From: Hymenobacter jejuensis
GTDB taxonomy: Bacteria; Bacteroidota; Bacteroidia; Cytophagales; Hymenobacteraceae
DNA: 64,000 nt
NCBI RefSeq assembly: GCF_006337165.1
Contig: NZ_CP040896.1
Span: 1,054,001-1,118,000 of the forward strand
Reading direction: 5' to 3'
In this document: one piece after another, positions 1 through 8,251 of the stretch
How positions within the stretch are numbered: position 1 is the stretch's first letter
Layout of the letters: every line of letters begins with the position of its first letter
Translations under genes and position numbers: made by a program
The notes under the pieces: model-generated
Databases searched by the model: none
Told to the model about the DNA's origin: nothing
Seen by the model: the letters and a program-made list of their open reading frames with translations, nothing else

Positions 1-40
1 GAGCAGCGTTGGTCGCCGCTGTGGAGTCGGATGCTATCAT
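1..40 (-). CDS. Possible 5' end of a further gene, cut by the window edge
   Basis: An ATG at 40-38 overlaps the TGA stop of the asparagine-synthase-like gene by four bases (ATGA). The frame stays open to base 1 and reads MIASDSTAATNAA. ATGA overlaps usually join consecutive genes of an operon, so the polysaccharide locus probably continues to the left. Only 13 codons are visible, and no function can be proposed. Confidence 0.35.
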   Translation of the reverse strand, partial: MIASDSTAATNAA

Positions 41-1899
41 GCGGATGCGCGGTGCAGAGCTAGCCATTGGTGCAATACAATCAACAGCCAGATGCGGTTG
101 TACAAATAGTCTTCGCCACGTTCAAAGCGATCAACTAACTGCTTTACTGCGCTATACTGCACAAATCCAGCACTTTCTATCGATTCAGCCGATAGATGCT
201 CGTCGATAAGATAGTGCAGCTCGTTTTTGAGCCACGTGCCTAGCGGCACCGAAAAACCCCACTTGGGCCGCTGGAAAATGCTGCGCGGCAGGTAATCATA
301 CAAGACGTCTTTGAGCAAAGATTTGCTTTCGCCGTCGTGCATTTTCAATTCGGGCGCCACGTTAAGCGCAAATTGCACGACGCGGTAATCCAGGAGCGGT
401 ACCCGCGTTTCGAGAGAATGCTCCATGGTAGCCCGGTCTACTTTTACCAAGAGGTCATCCTGCAAGTAGTATTGCATGTCGAACAGGGCCTGCTTTTCGG
501 CTGCTGTGGGTGTGCGGCCGGCGGGCCATTGCCATTGCTCGCGCAACGCTGCTTTGCTCTGCCACTTGGGCTGCAACAGCTTGTCCAGTTCCGTTTCGGT
601 GAACAAGTATTGTTCCTGCGAGAAGATGTGGCTCCGCTCACGTTTGGCATCCGGAAACGCTACCAATTGTGCAACCCGCTTGTAGCGATTGCCCATCTGA
701 CCCAATACGGCCGCCGCAGGCTGTCGTAACCCCCGCAATGGCTGGCGGGCCAGCCGGTTCGCCCAGGTGTACATGCCGTAGCCATGAAACAATTCGTCGC
801 CGCCATCACCCGACAGCGTCATGGTCACGTGCTGGCGAGCCAGCTTCGATACCATCAGCGTAGGCACGGCTGAAGAGTCGGCGAAAGGCTCATCGTAAAT
901 TCCGGCCAGCGAGCCCACCGTGTCCATGGCCTCTTTGTACGTGACCTGAAAGCTGTGGTGATTGGTGCCCAGTTTGTCTGCGACGGCCTTGGCGTAATCC
1001 GATTCGTTGTGCTTAGCCGAGTCGAAGCCGATGGAAAATGTCTTGACGGGCGTGCTCGAAACCGACTGCGCAATGGCAGTCACCAAGCTCGAATCGACGC
1101 CGCCGCTGAGGAAAGTACCAAATGGCACGTCGGCAATCATCCGATACCGGACTGAGCTAACCAGTAGTTCGTTCAACTGGGCTTTGGCCTCCTGGCGGTC
1201 GCTTATGACCTGGTCTTTGATCTGATCTTCCAGTTTCCAGTAGCGCGTTTCGGTCAGTTCACTGCCGCTTACCCGCACATAAGAGCCGGAATCCATCTTC
1301 CGGATCTGCGAATAAATGCTGTGCGGCCGCGGAATATAGCCCAGATGCAAAAAGTGCCGCACGGCCTCCGCATCGATGGTCAGCGTCTTCTTGACTTCGG
1401 GAATATGAACAATAGATTTTAATTCCGAAGCGAATGCAAATATCTGATTATCAAGGTAATAGTAAACCGGCTTGATACCCATCCGATCCCGGAAGATGTC
1501 GAGCGTTTGCGTCTGCTTATCGTAGATCGCGATGGCAAACATGCCGTTCATGAGGTGCACAAACTCCGGCCCGAATCGCACATACGCTTCCAGAATCACT
1601 TCGGTGTCGGAAGTAGTGCGCATCGGCACGCCTAGCTTTTCCGCAATCTCGTGGAAGTTGTAAACCTCACCATTGAAAATAGTAACGTAGCGCTCGTTGT
1701 GCGAGTGCATCGGCTGGTTAGCCGCCGTCGACAAGTCGAGAATGCTCAACCGACGGTGCCCTAGTCCTACCTTGCCGTCAAAGTAAAACCCATCCGCATC
1801 GGGTCCGCGATGCGCGAGGCAGGTTGTCATGCCACGCAGGGCTGCTTCGTCAAGGGGCGAAGCGGAAGTAAGATTTAGAAAGCCAGCTATGCCGCACAT
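37..1899 (-). CDS. asnB: Asparagine synthase-like glutamine-dependent amidotransferase
   Basis: The 620-aa protein has the two-domain layout of class II glutamine amidotransferases. Cys2 of MCGIAGF is the N-terminal nucleophile that releases ammonia from glutamine, with RGPDADG near 31-37 and FNGEVYN near 75-81. The ATP-pyrophosphatase domain carries LSGGVDSS at 264-271 and a later LSGDGGDE motif. The start is fixed because Cys2 must follow the initiator Met. True AsnB makes asparagine, but longer homologues of about 600-640 aa are common in glycan loci, where some (WbpS-like) amidate uronic acids. At the distal end of this glycan locus, sugar amidation is at least as likely as asparagine synthesis. 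A second homologue lies at the other end (26279-28189). Confidence 0.88.
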   Translation of the reverse strand: MCGIAGFLNLTSASPLDEAALRGMTTCLAHRGPDADGFYFDGKVGLGHRRLSILDLSTAANQPMHSHNERYVTIFNGEVYNFHEIAEKLGVPMRTTSDTEVILEAYVRFGPEFVHLMNGMFAIAIYDKQTQTLDIFRDRMGIKPVYYYLDNQIFAFASELKSIVHIPEVKKTLTIDAEAVRHFLHLGYIPRPHSIYSQIRKMDSGSYVRVSGSELTETRYWKLEDQIKDQVISDRQEAKAQLNELLVSSVRYRMIADVPFGTFLSGGVDSSLVTAIAQSVSSTPVKTFSIGFDSAKHNESDYAKAVADKLGTNHHSFQVTYKEAMDTVGSLAGIYDEPFADSSAVPTLMVSKLARQHVTMTLSGDGGDELFHGYGMYTWANRLARQPLRGLRQPAAAVLGQMGNRYKRVAQLVAFPDAKRERSHIFSQEQYLFTETELDKLLQPKWQSKAALREQWQWPAGRTPTAAEKQALFDMQYYLQDDLLVKVDRATMEHSLETRVPLLDYRVVQFALNVAPELKMHDGESKSLLKDVLYDYLPRSIFQRPKWGFSVPLGTWLKNELHYLIDEHLSAESIESAGFVQYSAVKQLVDRFERGEDYLYNRIWLLIVLHQWLALHRASA

Positions 1900-2014
1900 G
1901 GGCGATTACTATTGAAGTCCAAGGAAACGCTGAATGCCATTTACACTTTCCATTCAGCAAGAGCTATTTTCACAACTTACTGGTTATCAATAAGTTGGAT
2001 AATATTAATATTCT

Positions 2015-2920
2015 CTACCTGACAAGTTTTTTCACTTGCCCGATTACGCCAGGGCCCACTAAGCACCGAAGCAGCAAGATCGCTGCTTTTGTTTTGGACA
2101 GCCCTGAAGCCGCCTGAAAAGCAAAGCGCAACGATTCGCTTCGTCGGCCGTCGGCATAGGCATGAATAGCACAAAGGTAACGGATGTGTCCGAGCAAGTG
2201 ACTGCGTTGGCTTGCATTCAAGCGCAAGTGCTTGTCAAACCAAGCAGGCAGTTGCATCCATCTGTTAATCAACAACCTGCTGTCGTCGTGCATGGAGCGG
2301 GCATCATGGTCGTTCATGGTCAGCGTCACGGCATCCACGATGTACACGTTGTCGTGCTGCGTGTTTTCCAATAAGAACATCCAATCTTCCACCCCTGCAA
2401 AACGACGTTCTTCCTCAAACAGCTTAAGGGCGGTGTTTGCGCGCCGTACGCAAATGTTGCAGGCCAACGAGTTGCCTTGAATGAAAAAATCAAGCCCGTA
2501 ATTTCCTTCTGCTAAGCCACTTACATCGCTATCTGCGAGTACGCCATTTCGGTCGAAATTATACTTACAGGCTATGAAATTGGGCTTGCCGGTTTCCTGA
2601 ATTTTCTGATGCAGCGTGGCCAAATGCTGCGGTAAAAATCGGTCGTCTGAATCGAGAAACAGTACGTATTCTCCACGCGCCTTGGCAAAGCCGTAGTTGC
2701 GGGCGGCGCCACGCTCGCCGTTGGCTTTGGGCAAGTACAACAGCCGCGGATCGGTGTAGCGCTTTACCACAGCCGCCGTGTCGTCGGTGCTGCCATCGTC
2801 AACTATTAATACCTCAAAATCAGCGAATTGCTGGGCAAGGACCGAATCAAGAGTAGCCGGAATGAAACTGGCCCGGTTGTAAGTTGGAATAACGACGCTG
2901 AAATACGGAGTTGTTGACAT
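2015..2920 (-). CDS. Family 2 glycosyltransferase
   Basis: This 301-aa protein has a GT-A fold N-terminus: FSVVIPTYNRASFI at 7-20, the nucleotide-binding DDGSTDDT at 41-48 and the metal-binding DSDD at 90-93. It should transfer a sugar from a nucleotide-activated donor on the cytoplasmic side of the inner membrane. Donor and acceptor cannot be read from sequence. It lies 115 bp upstream of the asnB-like gene and 90 bp downstream of a GT8 gene, all in one direction, so it probably belongs to the same transcription unit. Confidence 0.88.
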   Translation of the reverse strand: MSTTPYFSVVIPTYNRASFIPATLDSVLAQQFADFEVLIVDDGSTDDTAAVVKRYTDPRLLYLPKANGERGAARNYGFAKARGEYVLFLDSDDRFLPQHLATLHQKIQETGKPNFIACKYNFDRNGVLADSDVSGLAEGNYGLDFFIQGNSLACNICVRRANTALKLFEEERRFAGVEDWMFLLENTQHDNVYIVDAVTLTMNDHDARSMHDDSRLLINRWMQLPAWFDKHLRLNASQRSHLLGHIRYLCAIHAYADGRRSESLRFAFQAASGLSKTKAAILLLRCLVGPGVIGQVKKLVR

Positions 2921-2982
2921 GCAAATAGGTAAGAGGAACCAACTGCGCGCTGCAAACTCATGCGCGTTTGAAATATCTCAAG

Positions 2983-2990
2983 CAAAAATA
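2983..2990 (-). promoter_or_regulatory. Candidate -7 element (TATTTTTG)
   Basis: An exact match to the Bacteroidota -7 consensus TAnnTTTG on the minus strand, 63 bp upstream of the family 2 glycosyltransferase. No matching TTTG lies about 19 bp further upstream. In AT-rich intergenic DNA this could be chance. Confidence 0.3.
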
Positions 2991-3010
2991 CACAGCTCCT
3001 GGTTCTACCT

Positions 3011-3940
3011 TTAAGAGACGCTGCCTTTTAGCCGTTGCCAAAGCGAAGCAGCGCTAGGGTTGTCAAAATACAATTCGCGTAGACGTATGCGCATCAACCG
3101 CGGAATTTTACTGACTGCAAAATCGGTGTAGCGGCGGGTGGATTTAAAAGGGGATTGTGCCAAATAGCGGCGGTACAGATACCGGAACCGGTTCTGACAC
3201 AACATCGTCCAGGGGCGTTGCAAGGTAAAATGCAGGATGACTTTATCGGCCAGAAAAGCGTCAAATTCCTTACGCGGTAACGTTTCGGGAATGAGCGAAT
3301 AAATGAGATTATAGCGGTTGTCGATGCGAAGCCAGTTGCCGATCAACACTGCATTGAGCGCATCCTGGTCGACAAACTTGATTTTTTCAGGGTACTTCAA
3401 CAGAAAATCAATGGCCTTCTCCGATACATTTTGCTTTTTCCACTCGGGCACGTTCATTAACAATACGCCCGAATTGAAATATTTTCCTTCTTCCGTAATT
3501 CCTAAATCTGGATTAGTCTTTACCCAATTATCATACGCTGCAGCGACTGGATAGCTGCCCAGCTCAATCTTATCGAATTCGCGCAGGTCACCGACCACTA
3601 ACGTATCCGTATCAATATAGAGCAGGCGTTCGACAGATGCAGGAACCAGCAACGGAAAAAACAGCCGATAATATACTGCTGGCGTCCATTTGCTGGTTAA
3701 TACAAAGCGCGAGATATACTCCTCATCAACCTGATAAAAGTGTATTGCCGACCCGTGTCGCTGGATATATTCCTCAATACCTCGCTTCGAAGCATCCGAC
3801 ACTCCCGTTGCAATAGCATGAACTTCAATCCGATTCTGCGGATTATTCTGGAAAACAGAAGTGATCAGCGCGTAAAACGGTTCGAGGTAATTTTCATCGA
3901 AGGCGATGGCTAGATGAACAGATGAATCGGTGCGCACCAT
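3011..3940 (-). CDS. Family 8 glycosyltransferase (LgtC-like)
   Basis: The 309-aa protein matches retaining GT8 enzymes such as LPS galactosyl- and glucosyltransferases. It begins VHLAIAFDENYLEPFYALITS, has the metal-binding DTD triad at 110-112 within LLYIDTDTLV, and contains YFNSGVLLMN and DQDALN, all typical of the family. The segment ILHFTLQRPW resembles the conserved C-terminal HxxGxxKPW motif. The likely donor is a UDP-hexose. The gene sits between two other transferase genes of the locus and starts at an ATG. Confidence 0.88.
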   Translation of the reverse strand: MVRTDSSVHLAIAFDENYLEPFYALITSVFQNNPQNRIEVHAIATGVSDASKRGIEEYIQRHGSAIHFYQVDEEYISRFVLTSKWTPAVYYRLFFPLLVPASVERLLYIDTDTLVVGDLREFDKIELGSYPVAAAYDNWVKTNPDLGITEEGKYFNSGVLLMNVPEWKKQNVSEKAIDFLLKYPEKIKFVDQDALNAVLIGNWLRIDNRYNLIYSLIPETLPRKEFDAFLADKVILHFTLQRPWTMLCQNRFRYLYRRYLAQSPFKSTRRYTDFAVSKIPRLMRIRLRELYFDNPSAASLWQRLKGSVS

Positions 3941-4033
3941 AGGAGAACGGGTAATACATTCAAACAGTGACCGTTACACATCACCGATTATCAACAGAAA
4001 ACTACTCGCAGTTACAGTAACCAAACCAGCTTT

Positions 4034-4918
4034 TTAGCGGACTGCGCTCAATATTTTACGGAAACGCGATGCCCAAACCGAATTCTCCCACGCCAATCTT
4101 GCCTTATTGGGAACGAGCGGCGGGTGAGCATTATAATATGTAACCAAATCCTCAACCTGTCGGGCAGGTACCAGTTGTAGCCCCGGCCAAGTCGCCGGTT
4201 TTAGCGGGTTGAAATTACGAACGCCCTGAAAATTAGCCGTGTTCAGCCCCAACCAGAACCTCAGATACCCATCCGTATCGAAGTCGTTTTTGTGCCCCCA
4301 ATTGCTGACTTTCTCGCGAATTTCATCTTCTGCCCGCGCCCACGATTGGTGCAGGATGTAAAAGGGAGCGTAAATGTTAAACCACTCACTGATGCGGCCA
4401 TACTGGTAGGCTGGCTTATTGGTCGCCACTGGGTTGCCATCGAGCTTGAAGTAATCGGGTTGCTCTACCACCAAAAAACCTTCATCCAGCTGCTTGAACA
4501 GCGTGATATAAGGGCAACGAATGTTAAGGGGGCGGCTGCTTTTGAAATTGTGTAACCAGGCCGCAAAGCCGGAGAAGTTCAGAAAATATTCATCGGCATC
4601 GAGTTGTATGTGCCAGCCACCTTCCCCCATGCGCTCAGCCATCAAGCGTCGCTGCCGACTCTCGTTTTGCATAGGCGCCAAGTCGGGCAGATGAAAATCG
4701 TCTTCGTACACGGTAATCTTGCCCTCCGGGTCTAAGCTTGTCACCAATTCGCGGAAGCCTTGTTCATCGAAGGAGAAGGGCTGACCAGCCCAGCTGATAC
4801 GGTCTTTGTCCAGCGCCAGACAGATTGCATCGGCTTCGGCGTATACCAACGGGATAGAGTGCGCTAAAAAATACCAGTCGTAGGCAACGCAGAACTCTAC
4901 TTTAAGAGGCTGACTCAT
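4034..4918 (-). CDS. Putative GT-A-like glycosyltransferase
   Basis: A 294-aa protein with no family I recognise firmly. It has no signal peptide or membrane segment. It contains GGWHIQLDADEYFLNF (about 101-116), where DADE resembles a GT-A metal-binding DxD, and a C-terminal region rich in aromatic residues. Its start overlaps the stop of the upstream gene by one base (TAATG), so the two are probably translationally coupled. Context favours a glycosyltransferase; distant relation to GT2 or GT92-type enzymes is possible. Confidence 0.6.
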   Translation of the reverse strand: MSQPLKVEFCVAYDWYFLAHSIPLVYAEADAICLALDKDRISWAGQPFSFDEQGFRELVTSLDPEGKITVYEDDFHLPDLAPMQNESRQRRLMAERMGEGGWHIQLDADEYFLNFSGFAAWLHNFKSSRPLNIRCPYITLFKQLDEGFLVVEQPDYFKLDGNPVATNKPAYQYGRISEWFNIYAPFYILHQSWARAEDEIREKVSNWGHKNDFDTDGYLRFWLGLNTANFQGVRNFNPLKPATWPGLQLVPARQVEDLVTYYNAHPPLVPNKARLAWENSVWASRFRKILSAVR

Positions 4919-5913
4919 TATGAACTGGCTAAGTGGCGTTTAGCATGATACAGCACGTCCTTGATGAATTGCGGATTGAACGGCGACTTGCTCAAGGCCC
5001 GGAAAGCGTGGCGATACCCCTCCGTGAAGCGGTTGTCTGTGAATGCCTGGACGGCATTGTCACGCAACATCAAAATATGATGCTCAAAAGTTTCGGGCAA
5101 TTGCTGAGTAAGTTGTTTGGCCAGTTGCAACTTGTCAGCCAGAGGAACGCGTTGAAAATCTCCGCTGAAAGCCTCCGCCAGCAGCAGGTCCACAATTTGC
5201 TTTTTCACCCGATACCAGTAATGATATACATACTGGTCGCAAGGCAGTAATTCAGAGCGAGTTTTCAATACCAGCGAAAAAGCATACTGCTCACTGGCAT
5301 GATTGAGCGTGGAAGGATAAGATTGCTCCGTTATCGCATAAACATCAGATATCCAAGCACTTGCCTTGGCAGGCAAACCCATCACGCCCGCGTTCCAGGA
5401 TTCGCTGTGCGCCCCAAACTGCTCTTCGCCTTTGCTCGTATGTAACTTATTGTTTTCCAGATAATTGAGGTAGGCTCGAAATGTTTCGCCAGCGGGCAAA
5501 GGCATATCGCGGCACTCCCCAAATTGATATTCCAGCAGATGCATAAAGCTCCGCCCAGGGCGAAAGCTTTCCATCCAAGTAAGGGCATCACGTGTAAAGA
5601 AGGTATCGGAGTCAACGTACAAGATGTCAGCCCCTGGATGCAGGTGAAATGCTTCCTCAATCACGGCGATTTTCATCCGGTGCAGAAAATCGATGCCACC
5701 GCGCATTACTTTGATTTTCTCAGGCGTCAGTTGCACGTATTCCACGGGCAAATCACCGACCAAGGGCTTAAAGAATTCCGGCTGATCCGTAAACAGCACC
5801 GTTCTCACCCGCTCCGCTGGACCGCTATACCATGCCCAGAAACTTAAAATGGTCAGTAGCGCCCTTCTGTATTCGCTTTCCTTACCAAAGGATTGGAGGA
5901 CTAATAAGTGCAT
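4918..5913 (-). CDS. Putative nucleotide-sugar transferase (GT-A-like)
   Basis: A 331-aa soluble protein of uncertain family. LHPGADILYVDSDTFF (about 91-106) holds a DSD triad in the setting seen in GT8-like and other GT-A enzymes. KIAVIEEAF precedes it, and NAGVMGLP follows, which resembles the acceptor-side NSGV/NAGV motif of these families. The C-terminal third is helical without obvious motifs. It is the first gene of a coupled pair (TAATG junction at 4918) and has a candidate promoter upstream. Function as a glycosyltransferase is inferred from the motif and locus. Confidence 0.6.
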   Translation of the reverse strand: MHLLVLQSFGKESEYRRALLTILSFWAWYSGPAERVRTVLFTDQPEFFKPLVGDLPVEYVQLTPEKIKVMRGGIDFLHRMKIAVIEEAFHLHPGADILYVDSDTFFTRDALTWMESFRPGRSFMHLLEYQFGECRDMPLPAGETFRAYLNYLENNKLHTSKGEEQFGAHSESWNAGVMGLPAKASAWISDVYAITEQSYPSTLNHASEQYAFSLVLKTRSELLPCDQYVYHYWYRVKKQIVDLLLAEAFSGDFQRVPLADKLQLAKQLTQQLPETFEHHILMLRDNAVQAFTDNRFTEGYRHAFRALSKSPFNPQFIKDVLYHAKRHLASS

Positions 5914-6031
5914 GCTGTCTTGAACGGTTTTTTCTAAACCAAGGTGGACTTTGGTCTATTGTATACTCCTCTATTACCAACCATGCTCATGAAGATTGAG
6001 CTCGGTCGGCCCCAATTTTAGTTGAGGTTCA

Positions 6032-6039
6032 CAAAGGTA
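6032..6039 (-). promoter_or_regulatory. Candidate -7 element (TACCTTTG)
   Basis: Exact TAnnTTTG match on the minus strand in the 208-bp gap upstream of the coupled transferase pair, about 119 bp from the ATG at 5913. No clear TTTG lies at the ideal distance. The long gap and exact match make an internal promoter plausible. Confidence 0.45.
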
Positions 6040-6121
6040 AAGTGTGAGCCTCAACAATGGGTTGCTTCTTTTCGTTCGGGCCCAAACTGTGCGTTCAAGC
6101 CAAAGCCAGCGCCTTTTTTAT

Positions 6122-7255
6122 TTAGGCAGTATATAATTCTTCTAACGCCTTGAGGTAGGTATCAAGGCTGAACTGCTGCGCCACACTTGCCTGACCATTA
6201 GCCCGACAACGCTCCCGCATGTTAGCATCTGCCAGAAAGCGCTCGATAGCTTGCGCAATGGCGGCGGAATTTTCAAACGGAACTACCAACGCGTTTTCTT
6301 CGTGCCGAATAAATTCTGACGCAACTCCAGACAGCGTAAACACGGATGGAATACCAGCCGCCAATGCTTCTACATAGGTTTGGCCAAAAGCTTCGATCTG
6401 ACTGTTGATTGGCGTATGTACGTATATATCAAATAGTTTATAAAGAGAACTTAATTCTAGTTCGAAAGCAATTTCTTGATAAGACGAAGAAGGCAGGTAC
6501 TGGTGCAAAAAAGCCGTGATCTCCGTTTTATAATCTCCTTGGGCATTGGCAAGCAATAATTTCGCCTTAGGATAAATAGCCAATACCTGAGCGAAAGCAG
6601 GAATGATATATTGAATTCCCTTCAAAGCTGTTTGCCGAGCAATCACCCCGATCACCGGATATTTCTCTTTGGTCGAGTACTTGATGCGCAAAGACTCAAC
6701 TGTAGCTGGATTGGGATGCTTAAAGGCTGCCAGATCAAACCCATGGTGGATCAGATGTATTTTAGAAGCAGGCACGGACTCACGGTCAGTTAAGACCTCA
6801 CGCACAACTTCGGTAATGGCTATTATATCTGTAGCCATAGCATTCATAAGGCGATCATAGTATACCCCGCGTGGGTAGTAATCATAGTTCATAGTAGAAT
6901 GATGACGCGTCAAAATACGTTTGCTAATTCCTAATGACTTAGCAGCAAGCAGCCCTATTAGACTAGCCTCAAATAAGTGTGTATGCACAACTTGCGTTCG
7001 CCAAGTGCTGAGCTGCTGACGCACTTGCCATAAAGCACGCAACAAATCTTTCTTGCCATTGTACTCGACCCTAACGGTGGGAACGCCAAGGTTATACAGT
7101 ACGTCCTCCAGTACACTAGACCCGTGGTTCAGGAGAATAAAAGAAAGATCAATGTGGCTTCTGTCGAGTTGAGCTGCAACCCACTCGAATGCCAGCGCCT
7201 TATCTATATTAGAAATAATATAGGTTACTCGTCTCCGGCGCTTATTATTTACCAT
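6122..7255 (-). CDS. Family 4 glycosyltransferase (GT-B)
   Basis: The 377-aa protein has the two-domain GT-B layout of retaining GT4 enzymes. The donor-site EX7E motif is at 288-296 in EAFGQTYVE, followed by ALAAGIPSVFT. VVHTHLFEASLIG (about 89-101) and GVIARQTALKG (about 203-213) also fit the family. It has no signal peptide and should act on the cytoplasmic face of the membrane. It lies 39 bp downstream of the next GT2 gene, consistent with one operon. Confidence 0.88.
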   Translation of the reverse strand: MVNNKRRRRVTYIISNIDKALAFEWVAAQLDRSHIDLSFILLNHGSSVLEDVLYNLGVPTVRVEYNGKKDLLRALWQVRQQLSTWRTQVVHTHLFEASLIGLLAAKSLGISKRILTRHHSTMNYDYYPRGVYYDRLMNAMATDIIAITEVVREVLTDRESVPASKIHLIHHGFDLAAFKHPNPATVESLRIKYSTKEKYPVIGVIARQTALKGIQYIIPAFAQVLAIYPKAKLLLANAQGDYKTEITAFLHQYLPSSSYQEIAFELELSSLYKLFDIYVHTPINSQIEAFGQTYVEALAAGIPSVFTLSGVASEFIRHEENALVVPFENSAAIAQAIERFLADANMRERCRANGQASVAQQFSLDTYLKALEELYTA

Positions 7256-7294
7256 TTCCTAAAGTAGATAAAAGAGAAAACCGGTAAGCACTGC

Positions 7295-8206
7295 TTACCG
7301 ATCGATGAAATAAACACCTTGAGCAGTGCTTACAATGTCGTACAGCTTGTAGCGTGGCCCCTTGGGTAAAAATCTCAACAACCCTTTATCAATAACCTTT
7401 TGCCACCAAGGAGCGGAAAACAAAGAAAAAACTTGCGCCTTTAACCCAGAAGGCTGCAAAACAGGATTAGCACCATATTTTTTATACAACTCCGGACGTC
7501 GCTCGGCCAGAATCTTGTGCGCTTTCCGATATTCGCGGAGCCGTCTAACATAAGAAGCACAGCTAACAAAATCATCGTGCCAAGCAAAGGCTTGGCTTAA
7601 TAGATATATAGGCACGCCGGCATCCGTTGCCCGCATTCCCAAGTCAAAATCTTCGATATCACGAAGAAAGCTATCGAACCCGCCCAATCGCAAGAACAGG
7701 GCTTTAGGCAGAGACAGATTCGCGGCCGTGAGAAAGAGATTATCGGCCGACATCTGCCTTATATCCGAGGACTCAGTAAGTGGACTAAACCATTTCCGAC
7801 TTAAGTAAGCTTTATAATGCTGAAAGTCCGTGTTCATTCGCGCGTCCTCCTCCAACGACATGCCCATAGCGATGGTATCCATCATCTGGGAATGGTGCTG
7901 GACGTGCTCAGCCAAACAAGTTGGCTCTGGCCGCATGTCGTCGTCAAAAAACACTAGCAGTTCTCCGGTAGCCTCCTGCGCGCCCCTGTTACGGACGGCA
8001 GCACGGCCTTGGTTGGTTTGTGCAACTACTTTAAAAGCGGCAAATGACCACGAAGAATTCTGCAATAGCTCTACAGTATTATCCGTAGAACCATCAACAA
8101 CCACTATAACTTCATTGGGAGCAAGAGTTTGTTTTTCCAATGCATGCAAAGCGTTCAGAACTTTTTGCGCTCCGTTATACGTCGGAATGATTACAGAAAC
8201 AGTCAT
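7295..8206 (-). CDS. Family 2 glycosyltransferase
   Basis: A 303-aa GT-A enzyme: VSVIIPTYNGAQKV at 3-16, VDGSTDNT at 37-44 and the metal-binding FFDDDM at 86-91. The DIEDFDLGMRATDAG segment corresponds to the ED catalytic-base region of GT2 proteins. It is the gene immediately after the fused ABC transporter (45-bp gap), so it is likely co-transcribed. Substrate unknown. Confidence 0.88.
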   Translation of the reverse strand: MTVSVIIPTYNGAQKVLNALHALEKQTLAPNEVIVVVDGSTDNTVELLQNSSWSFAAFKVVAQTNQGRAAVRNRGAQEATGELLVFFDDDMRPEPTCLAEHVQHHSQMMDTIAMGMSLEEDARMNTDFQHYKAYLSRKWFSPLTESSDIRQMSADNLFLTAANLSLPKALFLRLGGFDSFLRDIEDFDLGMRATDAGVPIYLLSQAFAWHDDFVSCASYVRRLREYRKAHKILAERRPELYKKYGANPVLQPSGLKAQVFSLFSAPWWQKVIDKGLLRFLPKGPRYKLYDIVSTAQGVYFIDR

Positions 8207-8251
8207 AAAGTGCTAAGAAGAGATAGCTAATGATTCCGGCCCCAGTAGCTT

